Origin: Blastococcus sp.
GTDB lineage: Bacteria; Actinomycetota; Actinomycetes; Mycobacteriales; Geodermatophilaceae
Assembly: GCA_025465355.1 (NCBI GenBank)
Contig: JAODNN010000069.1
Coordinates: 1-41,615 of the forward strand
DNA length: 41,615 nt
Reading direction: 5' to 3'
Part shown: positions 32,977 through 39,877 of the stretch, piece by piece
How positions within the stretch are numbered: the first letter of the stretch is position 1
How the letters are laid out: each line of letters begins with the position of its first letter
The notes under the pieces: model-generated
What the model saw: the letters and a program-made list of their open reading frames with translations, nothing else
Database searches by the model: none
Told to the model about the DNA's origin: nothing
Program-made: the position numbers and the translations under genes

Positions 32977-35538
32977 CTACTTCGTGGCGTCTTCCTGCTT
33001 CGGGTCGTCCGAGCCGGACGACGCGGCCGGGCCCTGGCCGTTGGTGCCGTTCGGTGAGGCCTTCGCCTCGTCCGGGCCGGGCTTGTCCGAGGCCTTCAGC
33101 GCGGCGTCGTTCATCTCCGTGGTCACGTCCGCCTTCGACGTGTCCGCCGGCGGCCCGTCCGTCCCCGCCGCGTCGGCCGTCACCGGGGTCGTCTCGGGGT
33201 CGGCGTCCGGGCCCGGCTTGTCGCCGTCCGCGGGAGAGGCGTCGGCGTGCTCGGTCAGCGGCGTCTCCTTCGTCTGCACGACGTCGCCCTCGGTCGCGTC
33301 GTCAGCGGCCTCGGCCGGCTTCTCCGGGGCGTCACCGCGCTTCACGGCGGCGAGCAGCAGCTGGGCGACGTCCTGGACCTGCACGCCCTCGCCCGAGCCC
33401 TCGCTCTGCTTCTGGGTCAGACCGTCGCCGATCATCGTGCGGCAGAACGGGCAGCCGACGGCGATGGTGCCGCCCGCCCCGTTCATCCCGGCGCCGTCGA
33501 GGGTCTCGATCGCCTCGGTGGTGCGGGTGACGTTGATCCGCTGGCCGATCCGCTCCTCCATCCACATCCGCGCGCCACCGGCGCCACAGCACATGGAGCG
33601 GTCCGCGTGCCGGGGCATCTCGGTCAGCGTGGCGACCGCGCCGACGAGCTGGCGCGGCTCCTCGTAGACCTCGTTGTGCCGGCCCAGGTAGCACGGGTCG
33701 TGGTAGGTGACCGGCGCCGTCGGCTCGGCGGAGGCGACCGGCACGAGCTTGCCGTCGCGCACCAGCTTGTTCAGCAGCTGGGTGTGGTGCACGACCTCGT
33801 AGTGCCCGTCGAGCTGCGGGTACTCCCGACCGAGGCTGTTGAGGCAGTGCGGGCAGGTCGTCACGATCTTGCGGGTGCCGGGCTCGCGGCCCTCGAACAC
33901 GCTGTTCAGGACCTCGGCGGTCTGCTGGGCCATCATCTGGAACAGGAACTCGTTGCCCGAGCGCCGCGCCGGGTCACCGGTGCAGGTCTCCTCGGTGCCG
34001 AGCACCACGAAGTTCACGCCCGCGCGGTGCAGCAGCTCCGCCGTCGCCTTGGTGGTCTTCTTGGCGTTGTCGTCGTACGCGCCGGCACAGCCGACCCAGT
34101 AGAGGTACTCGGTCTCCGCGGCCAGCTCGCCGTCGAACACCGGGACCTCGAAGGGCAGGTCCTTGGTCCAGTCCAGGCGGTCCTTCTGGTTCTGGCCCCA
34201 GGGGTTGCCCTTGTTCTCCAGGTTCTTGAACAGCCCGGAGAGCTCCGTCGGGAACTCGGACTCGATCATGACCTGGTAGCGGCGCATGTCGACGATGTGG
34301 TCGACGTGCTCGATGTCCACCGGGCACTGCTCGACGCACGCGCCGCAGCTGGTGCAGGACCACAGGATGTCCGGGTCGATGACCCCGAGGACGTCCTCGC
34401 CGCCGATCAGCGGCCGCTCGGCCTCCTTGCGGGCGGCCTCCGGGATCGCGGCGAGCCGCGCCTCGGCGTCGTCGCCGGTGATACCGACCTCGTCGCCGGC
34501 CATGTCCGTGCGGCCACCGGCCAGCAGGTACGGCGCCTTGGCGTAGGTGTGGTCACGCAGCGCGTTGACCAGCAGCTTCGGCGACAGCGGCTTCTCGGTG
34601 TTCCAGGCCGGGCACTGGCTCTGGCAGCGCCCGCACTCGGTGCAGGTCGTGAAGTCCAGCAGACCCTTCCAGGTGAAGTCCTCGACCTTGCCGACGCCGA
34701 ACGTGTCGGAGTCCGGGTCCGCCTCCTCCAGGTCGAGCACCTTGCCCTGGCTCATCATCGGCTTGACGTTGCCGAGCGCCTTGCGGCCGTCGTCCTCGCG
34801 CTTGAAGTAGATGTTGAAGAAGGCCGTGAACCGGTGCCAGGCGACGCCCATCGTGGGCGTCGAGGCCAGCACGATCAGCCAGCTCGTCGCGGACAGCACC
34901 TTCACCGTCGCGAACACAGTGACCAGGTTCGGTGACGCGGGGAGGATGTTGCTCAGCGCGATCGACACCGGCGCGGACCACTCGGGCACCTCGAAGACGC
35001 CGAGCGAGTGCTTGGCCGCGCGGACCACCAGGATGCCGAGGCCCTCGAGGAGCACGATCGCCTCGACGAAGTAGGCGCGGCCCTGGTGGGAGCCGTAGAA
35101 GCGGGACTCGCGGCCCAACCGGCGCGGATGGTTCACCTGCCGGTAGATGATCAGCGGGATGATCCCGACGACCGTGCCGACGCCCAGGATCTCCACGAAG
35201 AGGCTGTAGGGCCCCCACTGGCCCAGGATCGGCAGGTGCCAGGTGGGGTTCCAGACCTCGCCGAACGCCTCGACCAGGGCCAGGAACAGGCCGCCGAAGC
35301 CGACCATGACCAGCCAGTGGAAGACCCCGACGTGGCTCCACTTGAGCATCCGGGTGTGCCCGAGCGTCTCTTTCAGCATCGTGGCGAAGCGCGGGCCGAA
35401 CGGCCCCGTGCGCGTCGGGTCGGGCTGCCCCAGCTTGATGATGCTGAGCATCCTCGCCACGGTGCGTGCCACGAGCGCGACGGCCACCACGGCGGACAGC
35501 GCCGTGACCACGCCGAGGACGATCTGCAGCCAGCTCAT
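32977..35538 (-). CDS. etfD: membrane Fe-S oxidoreductase EtfD (ETF:quinone-type, Rv0338c-like)
   Basis: An 853-residue heterodisulfide-reductase-like protein. Residues 1-260 form a NarI-like membrane domain with five or six helices. Two 4Fe-4S clusters follow: C299/C302/C305/C309 (CTECGRCQSQCP) and C395/C398/C401/C405 (CTSCGACVEQCP). Two cysteine-rich CCG domains follow, with WVGCAGAYDD, HDPCYLGRHNEVYEEPR and C650-C651 in MCCGAGGARMW. The last roughly 105 residues are a disordered Asp/Glu/Pro/Ala tail. Rv0338c (EtfD) of M. tuberculosis takes electrons from the ETF used by acyl-CoA dehydrogenases and is needed for beta-oxidation. The ATG has a strong AGGAGG site. The promoter carries an operator like that of fadE5 in this window. 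Confidence 0.9.
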   Translation of the reverse strand: MSWLQIVLGVVTALSAVVAVALVARTVARMLSIIKLGQPDPTRTGPFGPRFATMLKETLGHTRMLKWSHVGVFHWLVMVGFGGLFLALVEAFGEVWNPTWHLPILGQWGPYSLFVEILGVGTVVGIIPLIIYRQVNHPRRLGRESRFYGSHQGRAYFVEAIVLLEGLGILVVRAAKHSLGVFEVPEWSAPVSIALSNILPASPNLVTVFATVKVLSATSWLIVLASTPTMGVAWHRFTAFFNIYFKREDDGRKALGNVKPMMSQGKVLDLEEADPDSDTFGVGKVEDFTWKGLLDFTTCTECGRCQSQCPAWNTEKPLSPKLLVNALRDHTYAKAPYLLAGGRTDMAGDEVGITGDDAEARLAAIPEAARKEAERPLIGGEDVLGVIDPDILWSCTSCGACVEQCPVDIEHVDHIVDMRRYQVMIESEFPTELSGLFKNLENKGNPWGQNQKDRLDWTKDLPFEVPVFDGELAAETEYLYWVGCAGAYDDNAKKTTKATAELLHRAGVNFVVLGTEETCTGDPARRSGNEFLFQMMAQQTAEVLNSVFEGREPGTRKIVTTCPHCLNSLGREYPQLDGHYEVVHHTQLLNKLVRDGKLVPVASAEPTAPVTYHDPCYLGRHNEVYEEPRQLVGAVATLTEMPRHADRSMCCGAGGARMWMEERIGQRINVTRTTEAIETLDGAGMNGAGGTIAVGCPFCRTMIGDGLTQKQSEGSGEGVQVQDVAQLLLAAVKRGDAPEKPAEAADDATEGDVVQTKETPLTEHADASPADGDKPGPDADPETTPVTADAAGTDGPPADTSKADVTTEMNDAALKASDKPGPDEAKASPNGTNGQGPAASSGSDDPKQEDATK

Positions 35539-35574
35539 CTCGTCGAAAACCTCCTGTTGTGCGTTCCGCCCGGG

Positions 35575-35603
35575 AGGCTACGCGGAGAGTTACTCGTCGG
35601 TAA
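35575..35603 (-). promoter_or_regulatory. etfD promoter with fadE5-type operator
   Basis: The palindromic TTACTCGTCGGTAA (35590-35603) overlaps a minus-strand TTACCG (35598-35603) that, with a 17-nt spacer and TAGCCT (35575-35580), forms a plausible promoter 37 nt upstream of the etfD ATG. The operator matches TTACYSGYCRGTAA, the pattern also seen at fadE5. Binding over the -35 predicts repression. Confidence 0.6.
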
Positions 35604-35773
35604 TGCCCGGCTGTTCCTCGGGTGTGACGGCCTCACTGCGGTCCCGCGACGACATCGCGTGAGCCGGAGAATAAGTCACGCGCGCGGTGAATCGCCCCTG
35701 TGACGTGCTCGGACGCGCATCGATTGCCCGTCTTCACCGGATCGGGACCTGGTCGGAAGCCGCTCGGGTACCG

Positions 35774-35858
35774 TACGGGCCGTGGCCGGTGTGAGAGGAA
35801 TCATTCTCGAGCGCGGTCCCCGGTGCGCCTCACACCAAGGTCACCTGTACGGCCCGTA
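35774..35858. repeat. nested long inverted repeat in the noncoding region before the T4SS-like genes
   Basis: TACGGGCCGT (35774-35783) pairs with ACGGCCCGTA (35849-35858), and inside it GGTGTGAG (35788-35795) pairs with CTCACACC (35829-35836). The apex holds the small palindrome GAATCATTC. A further GCTGGG/CCCAGC pair lies at about 35870-35922. The whole stretch 35539-35973 (435 nt) has no convincing gene. It contains the etfD promoter on the left, this structure in the middle and presumably the promoter of the genes starting at 35974. It could be an attenuator, a structured RNA or a DNA cruciform. Confidence 0.5.
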
Positions 35859-35973
35859 GCGTTGGTCACGCTGGGTGTCGAGCCGGGTCCCATCGTGTGA
35901 CCGCGCGCGTTCGGGCCCAGCCAGGGACGTTCGCTCGCTAAGCTCCGTCGCGGGGTCAACAGGAGGAGCCGTC

Positions 35974-36237
35974 ATGCACGCACCGGGGGCGACAGCCCTC
36001 TGGTACGCCCAGAATCTGACGACCAACGGCCTGCAGGGCTGGATCCAGGACAACGTGGTCCCGTTGATCCTGCTCACCATCGCGGTGATCCTCCTGTGGA
36101 TAGGCGGCCGCGGGGACAACGCCGGCGTCGCGCGCCGGAGCGTCGGGCTCCTCGTGGGGCTGATCGCGCTGGGTATCGCGGTGTCCGGGAACGGTCCGCG
36201 CGTCGGGGCGTTCCTCGCCAACCTCATCGTGGGGTGA
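35974..36237 (+). CDS. 87-residue two-helix membrane protein, VirB2-like
   Basis: A small protein with an N-terminal hydrophilic segment and two hydrophobic helices (about 28-44, VVPLILLTIAVILLWIG, and 56-72, VGLLVGLIALGIAVSG) joined by a basic loop (GGRGDNAGVARRS). The short C-terminal amphipathic end is GAFLANLIVG. Size and hairpin topology resemble VirB2/TrbC-type pilin subunits, and its position before VirB3-, VirB4- and VirB6-like genes supports that, but sequence similarity to true pilins is not evident and no signal peptide is seen. The ATG has a strong AGGAGGAG site. The next gene starts 3 nt after its stop. Confidence 0.7.
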   Translation: MHAPGATALWYAQNLTTNGLQGWIQDNVVPLILLTIAVILLWIGGRGDNAGVARRSVGLLVGLIALGIAVSGNGPRVGAFLANLIVG

Positions 36238-36240
36238 GTC

Positions 36241-36765
36241 GTGCTCGTCCGCACCGATGACGAGGTCTACCGCGTCGACTCCGTCTGGCTCGGCCCGCCG
36301 CGCGCCACCTTCCCCTGGCGTGCCCGCTACGTGAGCTACGGCGTGGGCCTCCTCGTCATGATCATCGTGATGTTCCTGCAGCGCCGGGTCGGGATCGGGC
36401 TGAGCTTCTTCTCGGTCGCCTGGGGGCTGATCATCACGGTGGTGGTGACGCGACTGCTCGGCAAGCGCATCGACTACGAGCGGCCGCTCGGACAGGTCTT
36501 CGCGCTGTTCTCGCACGAGGTCACGGGTCCGCGGGCGCGGACCGGGCCGCGGGGCGGGCCGGTCCGCGCGGGTCATGTGCGGATCCGCTCGGCCGTCGAG
36601 CGGGGCCTCGGTCGCAACCGGACCGCCCCGTCGCGCGAGTGGTCCGGCCGGTCCGCGAAGGGTGCGCCGCCGCCGTCGGGCACGCGGTCGTCCGGCTCGG
36701 TGGAGAAGGCTCCCCGATCCGCCGGGGCGACGTCCGGGAAGGACCGTGCCCGTGGCCGCCCGTGA
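36241..36765 (+). CDS. VirB3-like/PrgI-like membrane protein of a T4SS-like module
   Basis: A 174-residue protein starting with GTG at 36241. Residues 1-25 are soluble (MLVRTDDEVYRVDSVWLGPP), and two adjacent helices follow (about 31-47, VSYGVGLLVMIIVMFLQ, and 52-71, GLSFFSVAWGLIITVVVTRL). Next comes GKRIDYERPLGQVFALFSHE, then a basic, Ser/Gly/Pro-rich disordered tail of about 80 residues. Two close N-terminal helices in a gene just before a VirB4 ATPase is the VirB3/PrgI arrangement. The gene overlaps the VirB4-like gene by about 14 nt. The family assignment rests on topology and context. Confidence 0.7.
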   Translation: MLVRTDDEVYRVDSVWLGPPRATFPWRARYVSYGVGLLVMIIVMFLQRRVGIGLSFFSVAWGLIITVVVTRLLGKRIDYERPLGQVFALFSHEVTGPRARTGPRGGPVRAGHVRIRSAVERGLGRNRTAPSREWSGRSAKGAPPPSGTRSSGSVEKAPRSAGATSGKDRARGRP

Positions 36766-39700
36766 CGACCGCGGGCAGGACCCGTTGCGCGACGGGCGGC
36801 GCCCGCCCGGGCGAGCGCTCGCCGGCGAGTCCGGGCTGCCCAGGTTCACGCCGACGATCGCCCTGCGCTCCATCGACGGTCACGTCACCCGGACCGGCAT
36901 GCAGGTCATGGCCTGGTACCGCCTGGCCGCGCAGGCCTGGAGCTTCCGGAGCGACTCCCAGCGCGAGATCCTGATCCGCCAGATCGCCGCGCAGCTCGGT
37001 GAGCTGCAGGGCCGCTGGCTGCACCTGCGCGTCACGACGCGCCCGTACCCGGTCCACATGTGGGCGGAGTCCTTCGACAACAACGCCCTGGGTCGGATGC
37101 CGGACGTCCCGGGCGCCCTGGGCTGGGACTCGTTCCTCGAGGGCGAGCAGCGGCACCTCATGGGCCTGTCTATGTCGGACAAGGAGGTCTTCCTCGGCGT
37201 CGAGGTCTCCGGGCGCAGCATGCTGGACCGCTGGGTGGAGAAGGCCGCACCGGTGCTCGGCAAGGTCGCGCCCGCGGCGGTGCGCGCCGAGCTCTCCGCG
37301 CTCGAGTCCGAGGTCAACCACCTGGACGTCCTGGTCGCCGGCGCGGGGCTGGACGCCGTCCCGGCCACGGCCGAGGACATGTCCTGGCTGATGCACCGCA
37401 GCGTCGCCCTCGGCCTGCCCGCGCCGCGCAGCCTCGCGTCCGTCCCGGCCGGTGTGCACCGTTGGGAGGGCGAGGACCTGGCGTCGTTCACCGACGGCGT
37501 CGAGCTGCACCAGGAGCCGTACGCGCCCACCGTCAAGGTCGTCGGCCGGGTGCGCAGCCAGACCGTGCAGCGCAACGTCGCCGTGCTCTCCGTCGGGCTG
37601 ATGGAGGGCCTGCGCATCCCGGAGGTCGACGACCCGTGGATGCAGCACTCGGACCGGCTCCCGTTCCCGGTGGAGTGGTCCGCGCGGATCTACATCCGCA
37701 GGCCCGAGGAGGTGGCGGGTGAGCTGCAGCGCCAGATGGGCAAGGTGCGCAGCCAGATCCGGCACTACACGCACGACCACGATCTCGAACCGCCGATGTC
37801 GCTGGCGCGGCAGGCGGACCGGGTGCTCGAGGTCGAGGACGAGCTGACCACCGGCCTCACCCAGCTCAACACCCGGCTCTACGGGTGGTGGCGGATCGCC
37901 GTCGCCGGCAAGGACGAGGCCGAGGCCATCACCCGCGCCCAGCAGGTGCTCGAGACCTACGCGCCGAAGGTGCAGATCGAGCACCCGGAGGCGCAGTACC
38001 GCTACGCTCGGGAGTTCATCCCCGGCGAGGCGCTGGCGTCGACCGCGTACCGGCGGCGGGGCTCGGTCACCTGGGCCGCGGCCGCGGTGCCCGCGGCGAC
38101 GGCGAGCGTCGGGGACCGGCGCGGGATCATGCTGGGCGAGACCTGCACGGCCACCCGGCGGCCCGTGGCGTGGGACCCGTGGCTGGCCCAGGAGGTCCGC
38201 CGGGCGTCCGGCCTCACCGCCGTCGTCGGGGGGCTGGGCTCCGGGAAGTCGTTCCTCACCGGACTGATCGTCTACAAGACCCTCCGCGCGGGTGCACAGT
38301 GGACCGTGCTGGACCCGTCCGGCCCGCTCGCCGAGCTGACCAGGCTGCCCGAGCTGGCGCCGTTCTCCCGGCACATCAACCTGCTGCGGGCGGATCCCGG
38401 CATCCTCAACCCGTACCGGGTCGTCGCCGAGCCGCGGCCCGAGCACTTCGCGGACGAGGAGGACCCGGAGCGCGCCTGGCGCCGGGAGCGCTCGCTGGCC
38501 GCCGCCACCCGCCGCCGGCTCGTGCTCGACGTGCTGACCGGGCTGCTGCCCTTCGACGTCGCGCGCCTGCCGCAGACCCGGATCGTGCTGCTCCGGGCGG
38601 TGCGCGAGGTCGGCGGCGCCCCGGACCGTCATCCCGGCCTGGTCATCGACGCGCTGCGCCGGCACGCGCGGGACGGCGAGGACCACGCGGGTGTCGTCGC
38701 GGACTTCCTCGAGGAGCGCCGCGAGCTCCCCCAGGCCGCCCTGCTCTTCCCGGACACCAGCCGGGACGACCCGTGGGCCGCGGACCGGGACTACCGGCTG
38801 ACCGTCCTGACCATGCAGGGGATGACCCTGCCGCGGCCGGGCAGCCCGCGCGAGGAGTGGACGGACGGCGAGTCCCTGGCCGTCGAGCTGCTGAACCTCG
38901 CGTCCTGGCTCACCCAGCGCACGATCTACGACGCGGACCGCAACGCGCGCAAGGGCGTCGCCCTGGACGAGACCCACTTCCTCTCCCAGGTGCCCACCGG
39001 CAAGGTCCTGATCGACCGGCTCGCCCGGGACTCCCGCAAGTTCAACGTCCGCGCGCTGTTCGCCTCCCAGCTGGCCGGCGACCTGCTGCGGGTCTCGGGC
39101 TTCGCGTCGCTGGTCAACGCGGTGTTCGTCGGCCGCACGGACGACGACGAGGCGCAGACCGAGGCGCTGCGGCTGCTGCGCGTGCCCACCGGCGTCGGCT
39201 ACGAGCAGATGCTCGGCACGTTGTCCCCCCGCCCGCGCCACGACGACCGCCCGGACGACACCCCGCGCCAGTTCGTGTTCGCGGACGGGCACGGCGGCGT
39301 CGAGAAGGTGCGGATCGACCTCGAGGCGCCGCATCTCGAGCACGTCCGCGAGGCGCTGGACACGAACCCGGACGCGAACCGGGTCGCGGTCCGCGGCGTC
39401 CCCGTCTCCTCCTCGGCCGTCCGCGCGCCCGACGAGCCCGCCGCGCTCGCCGCCCGGCCCGGGCCCGTGCCACCCGGCGGAATCGATCTGGACGACGACG
39501 AGTCGGGTCTCGACCTGTCGGCGCCGGACATCCGCAGCGGCCGGGCCACGCGGGTCGGCCCCGGCGGGGACGACGAGCTGGTCGGCGGCCGGTACGGCGG
39601 GCGCGCGGGATCGGTGCAGATCGCGCCGAGCGAGGCCCGGCTGCTCGACGACGAGGACGTCGACCTGTTCGACGACCTGGACGACCCCTGGGCGGACGAC

Positions 39701-39877
39701 GCGGACGACCACGAGGTCGTCGACGCGAACGGGCGGGAGGGCGAGCCCGGGCCGGCCGGGCCCGGGCGGATCGCGGCAGGGGCGCACGGCGGCGAGCGGG
39801 CCGACGGCGACGGGCACGTGATCGAGCACGATCCGGAGGCGCACGTGGGCGCCGCCGACGAGGCCGGGCGGCGGTGA
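36752..39877 (+). CDS. VirB4-like conjugation/secretion ATPase
   Basis: About 1041 residues. The N-terminal domain (about 25-470) resembles the TraC/VirB4 N-terminal region. The P-loop NTPase domain (about 480-850) has Walker A GGLGSGKSFLTG with K499 and Walker B VALDETHFL with D739-E740; RALFASQLAGDLLR near 768 corresponds to the conserved Q-containing motif. The final 160 residues are an unusual acidic, Gly/Asp-rich, probably disordered tail (for example LLDDEDVDLFDDLDDPWADD). GTG at 36752 was chosen because GGAAGG lies 9 nt upstream; GTG 36746 is the alternative. Such ATPases power assembly of type IV secretion channels at the inner membrane face. It overlaps the genes on both sides, indicating one translationally coupled operon. 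Confidence 0.87.
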   Translation: MAARDDRGQDPLRDGRRPPGRALAGESGLPRFTPTIALRSIDGHVTRTGMQVMAWYRLAAQAWSFRSDSQREILIRQIAAQLGELQGRWLHLRVTTRPYPVHMWAESFDNNALGRMPDVPGALGWDSFLEGEQRHLMGLSMSDKEVFLGVEVSGRSMLDRWVEKAAPVLGKVAPAAVRAELSALESEVNHLDVLVAGAGLDAVPATAEDMSWLMHRSVALGLPAPRSLASVPAGVHRWEGEDLASFTDGVELHQEPYAPTVKVVGRVRSQTVQRNVAVLSVGLMEGLRIPEVDDPWMQHSDRLPFPVEWSARIYIRRPEEVAGELQRQMGKVRSQIRHYTHDHDLEPPMSLARQADRVLEVEDELTTGLTQLNTRLYGWWRIAVAGKDEAEAITRAQQVLETYAPKVQIEHPEAQYRYAREFIPGEALASTAYRRRGSVTWAAAAVPAATASVGDRRGIMLGETCTATRRPVAWDPWLAQEVRRASGLTAVVGGLGSGKSFLTGLIVYKTLRAGAQWTVLDPSGPLAELTRLPELAPFSRHINLLRADPGILNPYRVVAEPRPEHFADEEDPERAWRRERSLAAATRRRLVLDVLTGLLPFDVARLPQTRIVLLRAVREVGGAPDRHPGLVIDALRRHARDGEDHAGVVADFLEERRELPQAALLFPDTSRDDPWAADRDYRLTVLTMQGMTLPRPGSPREEWTDGESLAVELLNLASWLTQRTIYDADRNARKGVALDETHFLSQVPTGKVLIDRLARDSRKFNVRALFASQLAGDLLRVSGFASLVNAVFVGRTDDDEAQTEALRLLRVPTGVGYEQMLGTLSPRPRHDDRPDDTPRQFVFADGHGGVEKVRIDLEAPHLEHVREALDTNPDANRVAVRGVPVSSSAVRAPDEPAALAARPGPVPPGGIDLDDDESGLDLSAPDIRSGRATRVGPGGDDELVGGRYGGRAGSVQIAPSEARLLDDEDVDLFDDLDDPWADDADDHEVVDANGREGEPGPAGPGRIAAGAHGGERADGDGHVIEHDPEAHVGAADEAGRR

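Noticed and set aside
32977-34935. Long plus-strand open frame over etfD
   Set aside because: Third-position GC bias keeps the opposite strand open. The protein has no recognisable motif, and the minus strand encodes full Fe-S cluster motifs.
36521-39844. 1107-codon open frame antisense to the VirB4-like gene
   Set aside because: It is the mirror of a strongly biased high-GC gene. The translation is low-complexity, rich in Val/Asp/Gly/Arg/Pro, with no domain, whereas the plus strand has clear Walker motifs.
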